A DNA stretch of 64,000 bases from Favolaschia claudopus (taxonomy: Eukaryota; Basidiomycota; Agaricomycetes; Agaricales; Mycenaceae). A program made the position numbers and the translations under genes. Under the pieces are notes generated by a model. The model ran no database searches. It saw only the letters and a program-made list of their open reading frames with translations, and was not told where the DNA came from. The DNA is taken from assembly GCA_037176885.1 (NCBI GenBank), contig JAWWNJ010000181.1, positions 248,001 through 312,000 of the forward strand, given 5' to 3'. Positions 10,964 to 20,864 of this stretch are shown here, piece after piece; position 1 is the first letter of the stretch, and each line of letters begins with the position of its first letter.

Positions 10964-11081
10964 AGGATTGGCCTGAGTTCTCGAGAGGGAGAGATGTGTA
11001 AGCAAGCCATTGATATATTGGGCGTGAACTCCGGAATGGAGCTCGCTGCACTCCGCCCGAAGACGAAGGAGCCGAGGCAGC
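10964..11081. repeat. 118-bp direct repeat, unit 1
   Basis: It starts AGGATTGGCCTGAGTTCTCG and is repeated at 11332-11449 with about two differences. The units are 368 bp apart in the same orientation. Confidence 0.9.
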
Positions 11082-11331
11082 ACCCTAACTAGGGATGGGT
11101 GGGTGGGCACGAAAAAAGAGGGGTATGACGGCGACGGGGGGACAAGACTAGAAGCGGGGAAGAAGACTCGAGGTCATGGAGGGGAAGGGGCTGGAGAAGA
11201 GAAGGTCTCAAAGAGACGGAGTCACCGAGCCAAAGGCGCGATGCGGAGGCGGGCGAGACGAAAAGAATGAGGAGACATGTGACTGATGGGTGATCGCTTT
11301 ACCCAATCCCTTTGGTCTGTCCAGACCACCT

Positions 11332-11449
11332 AGGATTGGCCTGAGTTCTCGAGAGGGAGAGATGTGTAAGCAAGCCATTGATATATTGGGCGTGAACTCC
11401 GAAATGGAGCTCGCTGCACTCCGCCCGAAGACGAAGGAGCCAAGGCAGC
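11332..11449. repeat. 118-bp direct repeat, unit 2
   Basis: Nearly identical to 10964-11081. The near identity points to a recent duplication or two LTR-like ends; TG...CA ends are not evident. Confidence 0.9.
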
Positions 11450-11839
11450 CCAAAACCAACAGCTCACCCTGAAGCAGCCAAAGGTGGGCGAAAAACAGGG
11501 GGAAGCGCCACAGGCTCCACAAAAGAAACAGGGAGGAAACGGACAGCAATGGGGAGACGAGAGGGGAGGGAGGGGGAGGGGGAGGAAGGGGTGCTAGGAA
11601 TGCACAGACTCTACTTATATAATAGATTTATCGACTATCATAAATCTTGTAGAGTCTCACTTAAGGCTGGACAAGGTTAACGCTTTCCCCGGAGGCCGAA
11701 TCTTTACAAACAGGCACCCCGCTATCTGAGTACCCAAACCACAAAAGGAATTGTGTTGAAAGTCCTCTCGTCGCCGGCAACGGTCTTGTTTGTTTCAGCT
11801 TTGTTCAACGGCCACTGTGAGAAGTATTTGTCATGAAAT

Positions 11840-11910
11840 TCGAGATCATCGTCTTGAAATTCAAGATTTCTGACGTTTCGTTAGAATACAAGACTGGTTT
11901 CATGATGCTC
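11840..11910. repeat. Dispersed 'ATGAAATTC / GACGTTTCGT' repeat, diverged copy
   Basis: It contains 'gaaattcgagatcatc', 'ttgaaattcaagat', 'gacgtttcgtta' and 'ggtttcatgatgctc'. These recur at 39140-39235, 51563-51720 and 63728-63895. Confidence 0.45.
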
Positions 11911-12145
11911 CAAAACTTTCAAAAGTTACAGTGGCCGCAGAAAACAATGCAACAAGGCGTTTCGAGTCATTGACGTGGCCTCTGGGCTCAAACAAATTGA
12001 AATGAAATTTTTTTGAGCCAACGACCCAATTACCATATACTTATGGTAATCATGCCACAGTGAATTTTTCAATTTGTTTTTTTACATCGCACTTTTCAGC
12101 GGTGAACCCTACGGGAAAATAAGCATCATAGGATAAAAGTTCTCC

Positions 12146-13162
12146 TAAAAGTGATCTCAGCCATATGTTGCTTTACCTATTTTGCTGCCGATTTGAGCTC
12201 GTAATAGCCGCTGCAAGATGGCCATTTTGGCCTAAAAATGCCAAATTTATTCAAAAAATGGCCAAAATGACCATCTTCAAGCAGCCATTGCGGGCTCAAA
12301 CCTGTAGGAATCTAGGTCTAGTATGATAGCGGACCGAACTTCGTGACAAGCCAGATACCTAATTTGGAAACTGTTACTGTGCCCTCAGTTTTTACCCAGT
12401 GGCATTGAAACTGTGCAGAAATGACCATAAGAAGGAAGACTAGAGATCCCTCGGGTCAAAAGTCTCAAAATCCACAAAATCATTTCCTCTTCCACGGATT
12501 TCGCGCTTTCGGTCCGGGCCGAGACATAGCCGGTGGCTGTACGATGCCATCAGCGCATCAAATATGTCTGCCGCACCACTGAACCTTCACCAAATCTCAA
12601 CCAAATCCAAGGGACTTCTGCTATGGATGTTTGCTGGGGTCAGAATTGAGCTACTGACCAACTTCAGGCTATAATCCGATGGTTGAAGTTAGCTACACAC
12701 ACTTTTGAAATTTTGCGCAAAAATTTCGCGCTTTTCTAACCCTAGACTAGGGTTTCTCCGTTTTCTCTGAAATGCGAATTTTGCCTATAAACCCACCCCA
12801 AGTTCCTGCTAAATCTCAAGTTTCAAAGAATTTTGGCCAAGATTCCGGCTTGATATGAAGTTGTGTCTGCTATCATAACATATGACTGAGGTCGTATTTG
12901 CGAGTACTTTCGACCTATGAAGGCCGTTTTGCGGTGGGGTGTAGCACTGAAAAGTGCCCTGAAAATAAATGCTTTGATGTTACTTTACCTAGATTCCTAC
13001 AGTTTTGAGCCCGCAATGGCTGCTTGAAGATGGTCATTTTGGTCAATTTTTGAATAAATCTGGCATTTTTAGGCCAAAATGGCCATCTTACAGCAACTAT
13101 TACGGGCTCAAATCGGCAGCAAACTAAGTAAAGTCAGATATGACTGAGATCGTCACACAGCC
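12146..13162. mobile_element. Large inverted-repeat element, distant relative of the CAGTGGTGGC MITE
   Basis: Arms at about 12146-12330 and 12980-13162 are inverted copies. Each arm contains its own palindrome around 'gatggccattttggcc ... ggccaaaatgaccatc' bordered by 'gagctc/gggctc'. The order of motifs ('tgaaccct', 'tcataggat.aaagt', 'tttgagctc', 'agcagcc.ttg.g.gctc') parallels the inner half of the MITE at 3471-4155. The termini were not resolved and no coding capacity is seen. Confidence 0.6.
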
Positions 13163-13523
13163 AGAGTTTGGTGAAAAGAGTACAGTGGGCTGCGCATAGG
13201 CTCGTCTCACCCTCTCTTGTACAGTGCCACTCATCACCTCTCGACTACCATATAAGGGTGTGAGAAAGTAAAAATTTGTAATCCTTTCGCAAAAAAAGGC
13301 CGATTTCCTCGGAAACTGCGGCAACCGATTGCAGCTATCAGGCTTGTACTTAAACGGCTCATTAACCGTGGTTGGCTATGTCTCGGCTAGACATAGCCAA
13401 TTGATCCTTTCTGATCCTCGCGATTCCGACTGATCCTGCTTGTCAAATTCGGAACTTGCCGGGGATTCAACCGCCGAGTCAGTCAGACTCAAATGTTACT
13501 TCCTTGGGCTCGAATTCTTCAAT

Positions 13524-13974
13524 AGAGAGTTTGCGGTGAGCCGCCAGAAGCCACCTGGTGGCTCCGACGGCATGCGGATTGGAGCGGCTACGTCATGTGG
13601 CGGCTCGTTCAGCGGCTCATCGCGCGCGGTCCTTAGCACAATTTTGAGGTTGGGTACCTTGCATACCTGACTATACCTTCAGCCAATGAGAGTTCGTTGT
13701 CCAAACGTGCATAATTGTTTTGAATTGAAGCAATTTCCAGCGTCAACCGAAGTCTTCGGCTCGAATGTGCGATAGCGTCAGATTTTCAGATCCAATTTTC
13801 TTCGTGTGTGTATGGTTCAATATGTAGATGACTAAGTACTAAGAATACACTCGCAAAACCAAATTTGAACCAGTCTTACCAGCCGCCAAACGAGCCGCCA
13901 GACAGCATAGCCGCTCCAATCCGCATGCCATTAGAGCCGCCAGGTGGCTTCTGGCGGCTCACCGCAAACTCTCT
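13524..13974. mobile_element. MITE with AGAGAGTTTGCGGTGAGCC ends and 3-bp AAT duplication
   Basis: A perfect terminal repeat of about 40 bp (AGAGAGTTTGCGGTGAGCCG and onward) continues as imperfect arms of about 95 bp. AAT flanks both sides (13521-13523, 13975-13977). A second member at 15002-15188 has ATT on both sides. Three-bp duplications are known for PIF/Harbinger elements, but the usual target there is TWA, so the assignment is tentative. Confidence 0.8.
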
Positions 13975-15001
13975 AATAGATCGCTGCAGAATGCGCGGGA
14001 ATGAAAGCTGGATACTATTGTGCATCTTCAGACGGTCTGGGTATTGACTTTTGTAATCGTACAAAGCGCAGGCCGCTCAGCGAAAAGCTCTAGCGCAGTA
14101 TTTCAACGCATCTGATTGTGAGATTAATGTCATGAACTCCCCGGGTACATGTCTACCATAATATTGACTTTCTTCCAGAGTGGGCACAGCGGAAGCTAGA
14201 GCCGCAGCTTGATAGCTGCCCTGAACGGAGGGCTGCGCGCAAAGGTTCCGTCAGGGCAGGTAGTTCTTCAAATGTGACGCTCCTCGCCCTGCCTCCCCTG
14301 CCCTGCACCCACTCCCATTGCCCCGCAACAACAATCCAACGCGAATGCATCGAACCTCAACTTATGTCCGTCAACGCTGTGTCATGCGAGTCCCGCAGCA
14401 AAGACAAAATGGTGTCATTAGACGCGCACAAAGGACGACACGCGAACTCGCGCTCGCCGTTCATGTGCGTCTGCATCGCCCATGTTGTTTTGCTGCCTCT
14501 ATGAGTCGACGTCTCCGGCACAAATCCACCCAAACACAGTTCCACCGGTGTGGCGACACACATACAGCGGTGAGAGCGCAAGCGAACACGAGCCCACGAG
14601 CGATGTCAAAACGACGATCGCGCACGTAAGCTCGCTGCTCTGATATTTGCGGTCTACACCGTGCACGCTCTCGTCGCGGACTACGCACTCCGTGCCCGCT
14701 CGTTGTCGTCTCGGACAAGAGGCAACTCCTACTCGCGGCAAACGCGCTTGAGAGCGAGAGAGGAGTGCACGCGCGATACCCGCCGAGCTGCACGGACGAC
14801 GCAACAGACATCGCATCGACGGTGTGGCGGCATCTGGGTAAGATGGTTGGGGGGGTTACAAATTGTTTCTGTACTGTGTGGTTAGCAAGCTGCATAGGAT
14901 AACAAATGAAACTTGAGGAGGGGGCTCGAATCCTCCGAGAACAGTTAAAAACTCCGGTACAATCTCGGTTATGGCTCAGATCGATGAAAAACAACAATAT
15001 T

Positions 15002-15188
15002 AGAGCCTTTGCGGTGAGCCGCCACACGAACTGGCGGCTCGTGCCACACAACGACTACGGATGCTACTGGGCCAAGTTAGCCACCTTGAGATGCCCTTCA
15101 TAACAGCTGCTCAGGGTGGCTTACTTGAGCCCAGGTGCTCAGCGGGTCGTGAGAAAAATTAGCCGCCAGTGGCTACCGCAAAGCCTCT
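15002..15188. mobile_element. Second member of the AGAG...TTTGCGGT MITE family (187 bp)
   Basis: Ends AGAGCCTTTGCGGTGAGCCG and (reverse complement) AGAGGCTTTGCGGTAGCCAC. Flanking ATT duplication at 14999-15001 and 15189-15191. Subterminal 'gccgcca' palindromes are shared with 13524-13974. Confidence 0.8.
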
Positions 15189-15710
15189 ATTGGAGGAGAT
15201 GTGTCTCATATGGTCGGTGATGTTCATCATTTTGCTGGCCCGACAACTGGTACAAGCCGGACAACTTGGGCTAAACCAGGAAATAAGGGCTCTGCAAGGT
15301 ATACTAAAAACACTATGGGCTATCAGACGTGGATTTGATATATACTTAGCTCTGTTCAATCTTTGACGCCGCTACATTTACTGTATATTGCATGTCGGAC
15401 CTTACTACTACTAGTATATTACCTCGGGGTATTCATATCATTGTAGTCTCGGGGGGCTGTTAAATGAATGAATTCAGAGTATGTAGACTCACTCTATAGA
15501 TGCATAAGAAGCAATTGGCTTCCTAGGATTGTGTGGCATTGGCCCCAGCTACAGTAAAATTCAGACATACATACGTCGCTTTGGCCGCTTCGGCGTTCCC
15601 CGGAACTGCCCTGACAGCGGAGATCACGGGCTGATGGAGTTACCAGAATAGCGTTTAGTGTTTTGTTGACTTTCCAGCTGAGCTAACTAACCGGTTAGTT
15701 AGTTTTCAAA

Positions 15711-15808
15711 TGGGGCGGCCAGTCCCAACAAGCTGTGTGACCGAACGAAGGCAGGTCGGCGAGCGCAGCGAGTCGGCCGTGCAGGAGGCAGGGAGCTAAA
15801 GCTTGTAC
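15711..15808. repeat. GC-rich dispersed repeat, copy 1
   Basis: About 97 bp (GGGGCGGCCAGTCCCAACAA ... GCTAAAGCTTGT) matches 49247-49343 at about 95 percent. The order includes 'ggtcggcgagcgcagcgagt'. It has no TIRs and no reading frame that I trust. Confidence 0.85.
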
Positions 15809-16177
15809 ATACTACACTACTGTACCATTTCGACCAAAGATTCATCAAACTTATGTAATTTCTCAGTCCGAGATGCCCGAAAAACTTTGTTTTGAATTAA
15901 GGCGATTTTCGCACACATCAAATGAAACCGGCTGTGACCTGTGACCTGAAAAATCGGTCGAAATGGTACAGTACACTAATTATCCCCCCGGGGCCCGTAA
16001 GCTCGGGCGCACAGCATACATACATAGTGCTTTATCACGTGGTGCCACGTCGCTGTTTGTCTCCCTTCTGCATGAAACCGTCGCCTTTGCCGATCTCCAC
16101 CCGGTTCTTCTCTCTTCTGGCCGAGGTTTCTTGTGTGCTTCCGAAAGCTACTTTCTGCTCACCGTTCATTCGTACAG

Positions 16178-16754
16178 GCGGAAGGTCTCTGCGATGGAGC
16201 TCAGGAAGAAATTCTACAGCAGCTTGAAGCTGCGGAAGCTCGAGAGGAAACGCTGAAAACCAAGGCAGGTATGTTATATGCTGTGGCTTGATTATCCATG
16301 TAATCGACTCCCAGATCCGTCAATTACGCCAAGAGGTGAACCAGTGGCGGTTGGAGGCCAATCTATGGCGGACAAACTTTACTGAACTTGAGGAAAAAGT
16401 ATTCAACGTCAGTTTCACTCTTTCACGGCTTGGGTCATTCACGATGGTGAACTTAGTTATCCCAAATGGCGGCGTCCAAATCTCCCTCAAAGCGACCACG
16501 TCTGGATTCCAGCAATACAAAAGAAATTTCGCGCAGATTCGTTCAGGCTGTGGTAACGGTCAAAAGTGAGGACGAGTCCGAGGATCCAGATGGACCCCCT
16601 AGCTCGACAACAGTCGCCGATGAGGAGAGTGCTGACGAATTGACCCTGGTACGTCTTTCTTTTGACGCCCGGCCGTGTGTGAAAAACATTCCAGGACAAC
16701 TCCCCCATGTCGGAGAGGTCCAGGGGCAGGGACAAATTACCTGCGAGAAAGTAA
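16178..16754 (+). CDS. Small coiled-coil, Lys/Glu/Ser-rich protein with several introns (unrecognised)
   Basis: Exons at 16178-16264/16268, 16315-16407, 16457-16648 and 16695-16754 give a product with two heptad-rich stretches (EEILQQLEAAEAREETL; QLRQEVNQWRLEANLW). A basic nuclear-type segment SPSKRPRL, an acidic Ser/Asp/Glu tail and the end RGRDKLPARK-stop follow. Introns 2 and 3 (49 and 46 nt) keep phase 0 exactly, which argues for a real gene. Intron 1 fits only if a GC donor at 16265 is used; the GT donor at 16269 shifts the frame. Exons upstream of an acceptor at 16177 are likely but not located. The pattern suggests a nuclear or chromosomal coiled-coil protein; no family is claimed. Confidence 0.5.
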
Positions 16755-17005
16755 CAAATAATTCAAAGTCAATGAACTTCGAATTTCAAACCCGAGTCGG
16801 AGAGGACATGGTCAAACTCGAACCAGTCCCAGCGAAAAGATCAAAGACCGTCGTTTGATCATATCGAAGGGACTGGTGCTGAATCACCGGTAGCAAGGCG
16901 GCACGAAATGATTTTATGAACGCGATGTAAAAGTTGGATATATTATACTCGCGTGGTCCAAATGCGTGAACAACGAATTTACGGAAAACAAATAAGTAGT
17001 TAATA

Positions 17006-17204
17006 GGGAGGTTGTGCGAGCGACCCAGGTCGCTATTAAACGGCTCAGATCTCCACGACGAACAGTTTCAGCTGCGAGATCCCAGCGATCTAGAAATGCC
17101 CCAGGACAATACTCCTCTAGGTCGCTTAGAGCTCACACCTGGCACCCATCGCTGCGGAGATCTGGGCGGTCAAAAAGCGACCTGGGTCGCTTGCACAACC
17201 TCCC
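17006..17204. mobile_element. 199-bp TIR element, GGGAGGTTGTGCGAGCGACC family
   Basis: Terminal repeats GGGAGGTTGTGCGAGCGACC and its reverse complement are perfect over about 29 bp ('gacccaggtcgct' adds an internal palindrome). It is flanked by TA on both sides (TAAT on the right, TAATA on the left). A diverged relative lies at 63571-63722. Confidence 0.8.
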
Positions 17205-18104
17205 TAATGTACATTTGCGCGTCTTGAGAGCCCCTATTGTCACGTTTATGAAAGAGCCGCCACACATTGTAGTTTTTTTTCCGGGACGAAAATTGGCACA
17301 TTGTGTTTTTGAGGCGAAAATCATTCACATTGTTGAAAAAATTCGATTGTCCACGGAATTTAAATAACCCAGTTCGGGATCCCAAATTGGCTACCTAGCA
17401 ATTGGGTCACATCAAGTCACTGACTCGTGAGAACCTGTCAAAACACGTCAACGAACGAGAAAGGTGCTTGTCACTGCTGCGCCACAGCACCGGGATCCCG
17501 CCACAGTCCCGACTTCCACGATGCCCTAAAGTATTTCACTCATATAATCAATTCCAACGGCGCACTAAGCATATTTCACTGCTTAAGTCTTCGAGATGAA
17601 CATATATTTTTTACAATATTTCGTACACCAACGTGGTCGTGTATTTGGGAGGCGGGACTGTTCAGCACGACGTCGAAAGGAAAGTGTTGGAGCCTCGGAG
17701 AACACGGAGCGACCGGTCCAGACTGAGGGTGACTGATTGTTTTTAGGTGTTTGGGTCGTTTGGCTGGGAGAAATTCGTAACTGGGATTTTAATTTGGGAT
17801 CCCGAACAGGGCCTAACTTCCACTCATTACTGTATCATTTCGACCAAAGATTCAGCCACTGTGACCTGTGACCCCAAAGATTCAAATTTTCAGTCATTGA
17901 ATTTTCGGCAAGAGGTGTCAGATCCAGAGATCTGAAATATTATTGTTTGTTTATTGATTGACTCTCTTGACGGCACGCATCGACAACGCGTCGAGTCGTC
18001 GACCGCGTCGCGTCCAGCGCCGCAAAGCGCGTTCCGCCACGTCAAATCAGGTTGCTGGGCATCTCCCCGGTCATTCATAGAACCTCACCAACCCCACACC
18101 CACC
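17205..18104. other. Stretch without a supportable gene
   Basis: Short frames only. It is the presumed upstream region of pseudogene copy A. 'tcatttcgaccaaagattca' near 17840 also occurs near 15825, a small dispersed match. Confidence 0.35.
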
Positions 18105-19122
18105 GTGAACTCGAGACCTGACGCCGATGCTGGTGTAAATAGTGTCAATAGCGAGTCTTCAATCCGTATAAATGGAGCCACTACTTTGAATCCGCACTAC
18201 CGTTCACATGTGTTCAATGATGACCCTCCACGCTCTCACCCTTCATCTTCTAATCTGGGGACGACTTCTTCAGCTTCCGTATCCTATCTTCCGAATAATC
18301 CACCGCCCTGTCCAAGATGTGGAAGGACTTTCAAACCTGGTGCCAATCAGGGCGCTCTTCTGGCTCATTTGTCAAGCTGTATAGGTGAGCATTGTTATCA
18401 TTCAGTGCGTAATTCGTGTCTCAAACCGAAGCAAGGTACAATATCACAGCCGGTGTCGACGTCGACTACATTTAATCCCGCGGTGCCTTCCCTCTTGCTC
18501 ACCCGCCGCGCTCGGGGACTTTGCCGCCCCGTGATCCATCGCGTTGGGCCGTACCCTGTCCGGGAATACCCATCGAGTGGAATGCCGACTCATTCTATAC
18601 CTCCTACCCTTTCCAATTACATGCTCCATATGATTTGATGATTACTTCTGGGATACCCAAAGCTCGTTCTCCCCATTGCACGGGCCGAATTGTGACCCTC
18701 GAAGGGATTCTGCCGTGCGCCAAGTGTTCTCAGTTGACACTTGATGTGAAGATCATTCGAGACCGAGCGACCCGCCCGTTTGAGCGCGTTCACAAACATG
18801 ATGATCTGAACGCGGATCAGCTTCGCGCCAAAGTTGAGGTCGTGGAGGACAAGGTCAATACACTGAAATTGAAGGTCGGCTTTCACATGGACTATTACTT
18901 ACGAAGTCTGAGCAAATTAAACAGAATTTCAGATCTCAACCTCGAAGATTCCCTTCAGCGTGCGCAAGCTCGGCTGACTGAATGGAGGGAGCTGTTCAGG
19001 TTTATAGGCCAGAATTCATGTTCGATTCCCGCCCTACATCGACTTCTCGCGAACGCGGAGAAAGAAGGATGGAGTGCAGTAAAAATCCTTGAATATTGTC
19101 AGCTTGCCAGGGCTGGAGACTA

Positions 19123-19816
19123 CAGTGGTGGCAAATAGAAATTGCCGTGGCTTTTTGGCCAAAATCTTGCTGTATACTTCACCGAATGACCGGTCGACCT
19201 GAAATAAAATGTAGAGATAAATATATGATACCTCTGTACTGCTTAGAACACTCAGTTATATATTACGCCCTGACAATGCATCAATAACAGGACAGTTTCT
19301 TATTATTGCCATATCTGGAAAGACTCAATGTATCCTCAGCAAAAAAGTGTCAAAATAGGATGAAAGTACTTGAAAAACAGTCCTAGTTTCCACTTTTGTT
19401 GAATGGAATTGACCCTCATTTGAGCTCACAACAACCGCTCAGAGTTGGCTATTTTCACACAAAATAGCTGAAAATGCAGAGAAAATAGCTAAAATGACCT
19501 ACTTCGGGCGGCTGTTGTGAGCGCAAATGACGATCAATTCTAGTCAATCAAAGTGAGAACTAGCATTGTTTTTTAAGTACTTTTATCCTATTATGACACT
19601 TTTTTGCTGAGGGTACATTGTGTTTTTCCGGATATGGCAAAAAAAACGGAAACCATCCATTATTGATGCATTGTCAGTGCATGATATATTGCTGAGTGTT
19701 CTAAGAGGTACAGAAGTATCACATACCCATCTCTACATCTTATTTGAGGTCATTCGGTGAAGTATACATCGAGATTTTTACCAAAAATCCACGGCAATTT
19801 CTATTTGCCACCACTG
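19123..19816. mobile_element. CAGTGGTGGCAAAT MITE, copy 2 (694 bp)
   Basis: Same TIRs as 3471-4155, with flanking TA at 19121-19122 and 19817-19818. It is inserted after the GDY codons of copy A. The copies differ by scattered substitutions and small indels, so they are not a very recent pair. The internal palindrome ('gagctcacaacaaccg ... cggctgttgtgagcgc') is retained. Confidence 0.92.
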
Positions 19817-19849
19817 TACCTTGAGCCGGAGGCTCAAAAAACTATTGCA

Positions 19850-19894
19850 CACGAGGAGCTACCGATAGCCACCGGTGGCTACCGCAAAGTCTCT
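19850..19894. mobile_element. Remnant end of an AGAG...TTTGCGGT family MITE
   Basis: It ends GGTGGCTACCGCAAAGTCTCT, matching the right TIR of the family, with ATT immediately outside (19895-19897). ATTGCAC occurs just left of the remnant and again at its right edge. It is translated in frame inside copy A and has no counterpart in copy B. Confidence 0.55.
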
Positions 19895-20501
19895 ATTGCA
19901 CGAAACCTTTCCCCGTACGAAATTCACCTCGCTATCTTGCTTTATGAATTGGGTGGCGGCGCTGCCGTACATGCCATGAATCACTCCATCTTTGCTCTCC
20001 TACCATCCAACCATACAGGCAACAATTCAAGCTCATCCCCTCAGTCAGTGGTCTGCGCTTTGCGGACATTTCCCAGAATATTTCAAGACTCTTTGGCTCG
20101 CATCTCAGCCATGATGGAGGGAGCGATGAGGTTTCACCGCCCGAAAAGTGTGGTCACACCGTGTCATTGGATGAATTAGCGGCAGACCCTAGGATCGACT
20201 TCATGCCGGAAACGGACGAAGGCGGGCTTTGTCTGGAACACCTATCGAAGCTGGAAACGGTGAAAGTGGGGAAGGATCTTCGCGCAGTGGAGGCCGCGGT
20301 AGCAGCGGTGAAGGCCGGGAAAGTAGGGGGGAGGGGGAGGGGTTTTCGAAAGTTGATCAATGTGCCCGATCGCCCGATCTGAGACCTCTTGTCAAGCACT
20401 CTTTTTCCGAAACGGCTGTACTTATGTAGGAGATCTGTCCCCCGCTTGTCTTACCTTTACGAAACGAACACTTTTATGTAACCTCCCGGAGCTTGTATAT
20501 A

Positions 20502-20688
20502 CAGTCGTCACTGCCTTAACCCATACCCCTCGGTGGGGCGAAAAAAAGTTATGAGGGTTTTATGGGTTATCGCAGGTAAATATCACGTAATTTGGGCACT
20601 TTTAAGTACACTGTAAACTGAGGAAGTTTTGCCCCCAAGATTATGGGTTATGGGGAAGTACAGGTATGGGTTATGACAGTGACGACTG
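20502..20688. mobile_element. MITE with CAGTCGTCACTG ends, TA-flanked (187 bp)
   Basis: TIRs CAGTCGTCACTGCCTTAACC and its approximate reverse complement GGGTTATGACAGTGACGACTG, flanked by TA (20500-20501, 20689-20690). CAGT ends plus TA fit the Tc1/mariner/pogo type. No coding capacity. Confidence 0.85.
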
Positions 20689-20864
20689 TAGGTCATAGCA
20701 TGCCCCGCTGACCATCTGTATATTCAGAAAAGTTATTATGCAGGAGAATCATGCTTTTTCCGGATTGAGAAACTCGACCGAGCGGTTGATGGAAGTGATG
20801 ATGAGCTGCCCAATGTGACACAGCTCCCGATGTAGCATTCCGACTAAAAACCCCAGCCCTTTTT

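Larger units (their letters stand above)
18105..20385 (+). pseudogene. Copy A of a zinc-finger, transposase-like gene (disrupted)
   Basis: Paralogue of the gene at 30322-34937. Matching blocks in order: N-terminal finger CPRCGRTFKPGAN...H...C (exon 1, to about 18384); WAVPCPGIPIEW block with LPCAKC and a coiled segment (18520-18870); a 50-nt intron (18876-18925); the LEDSLQRAQARL...ARAGDY block; then after the MITE, YEIHLAILLYELGGG and HAMNHSIFAL; then, in another frame, ISQNISRLFGSH, EKCGHTV, EGGLCLEHLSKLE and VEAAVAAVKAGKV. Breaks: a frame change at about 18500, the MITE (19123-19816), extra sequence 19818-19897 with an AGAG-family terminus, a frame change at about 20010, and loss of everything after GKV (20325), including all catalytic-like blocks past that point. 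Confidence 0.8.

Noticed and set aside
14150..14890. Several 60-200-codon frames on both strands (for example minus 15051-14461)
   Set aside because: They overlap each other in different frames, are Arg/Ser/Cys-rich in the way GC-skewed non-coding DNA is, and show no motif or plausible splice structure. The minus one also reads through a MITE.
15769..15790. 'gcgagcgcagcgagtcggc' resembles a cloning-vector string, considered as vector contamination
   Set aside because: It is embedded in a 97-bp repeat found twice in fungal context and does not continue into vector sequence.
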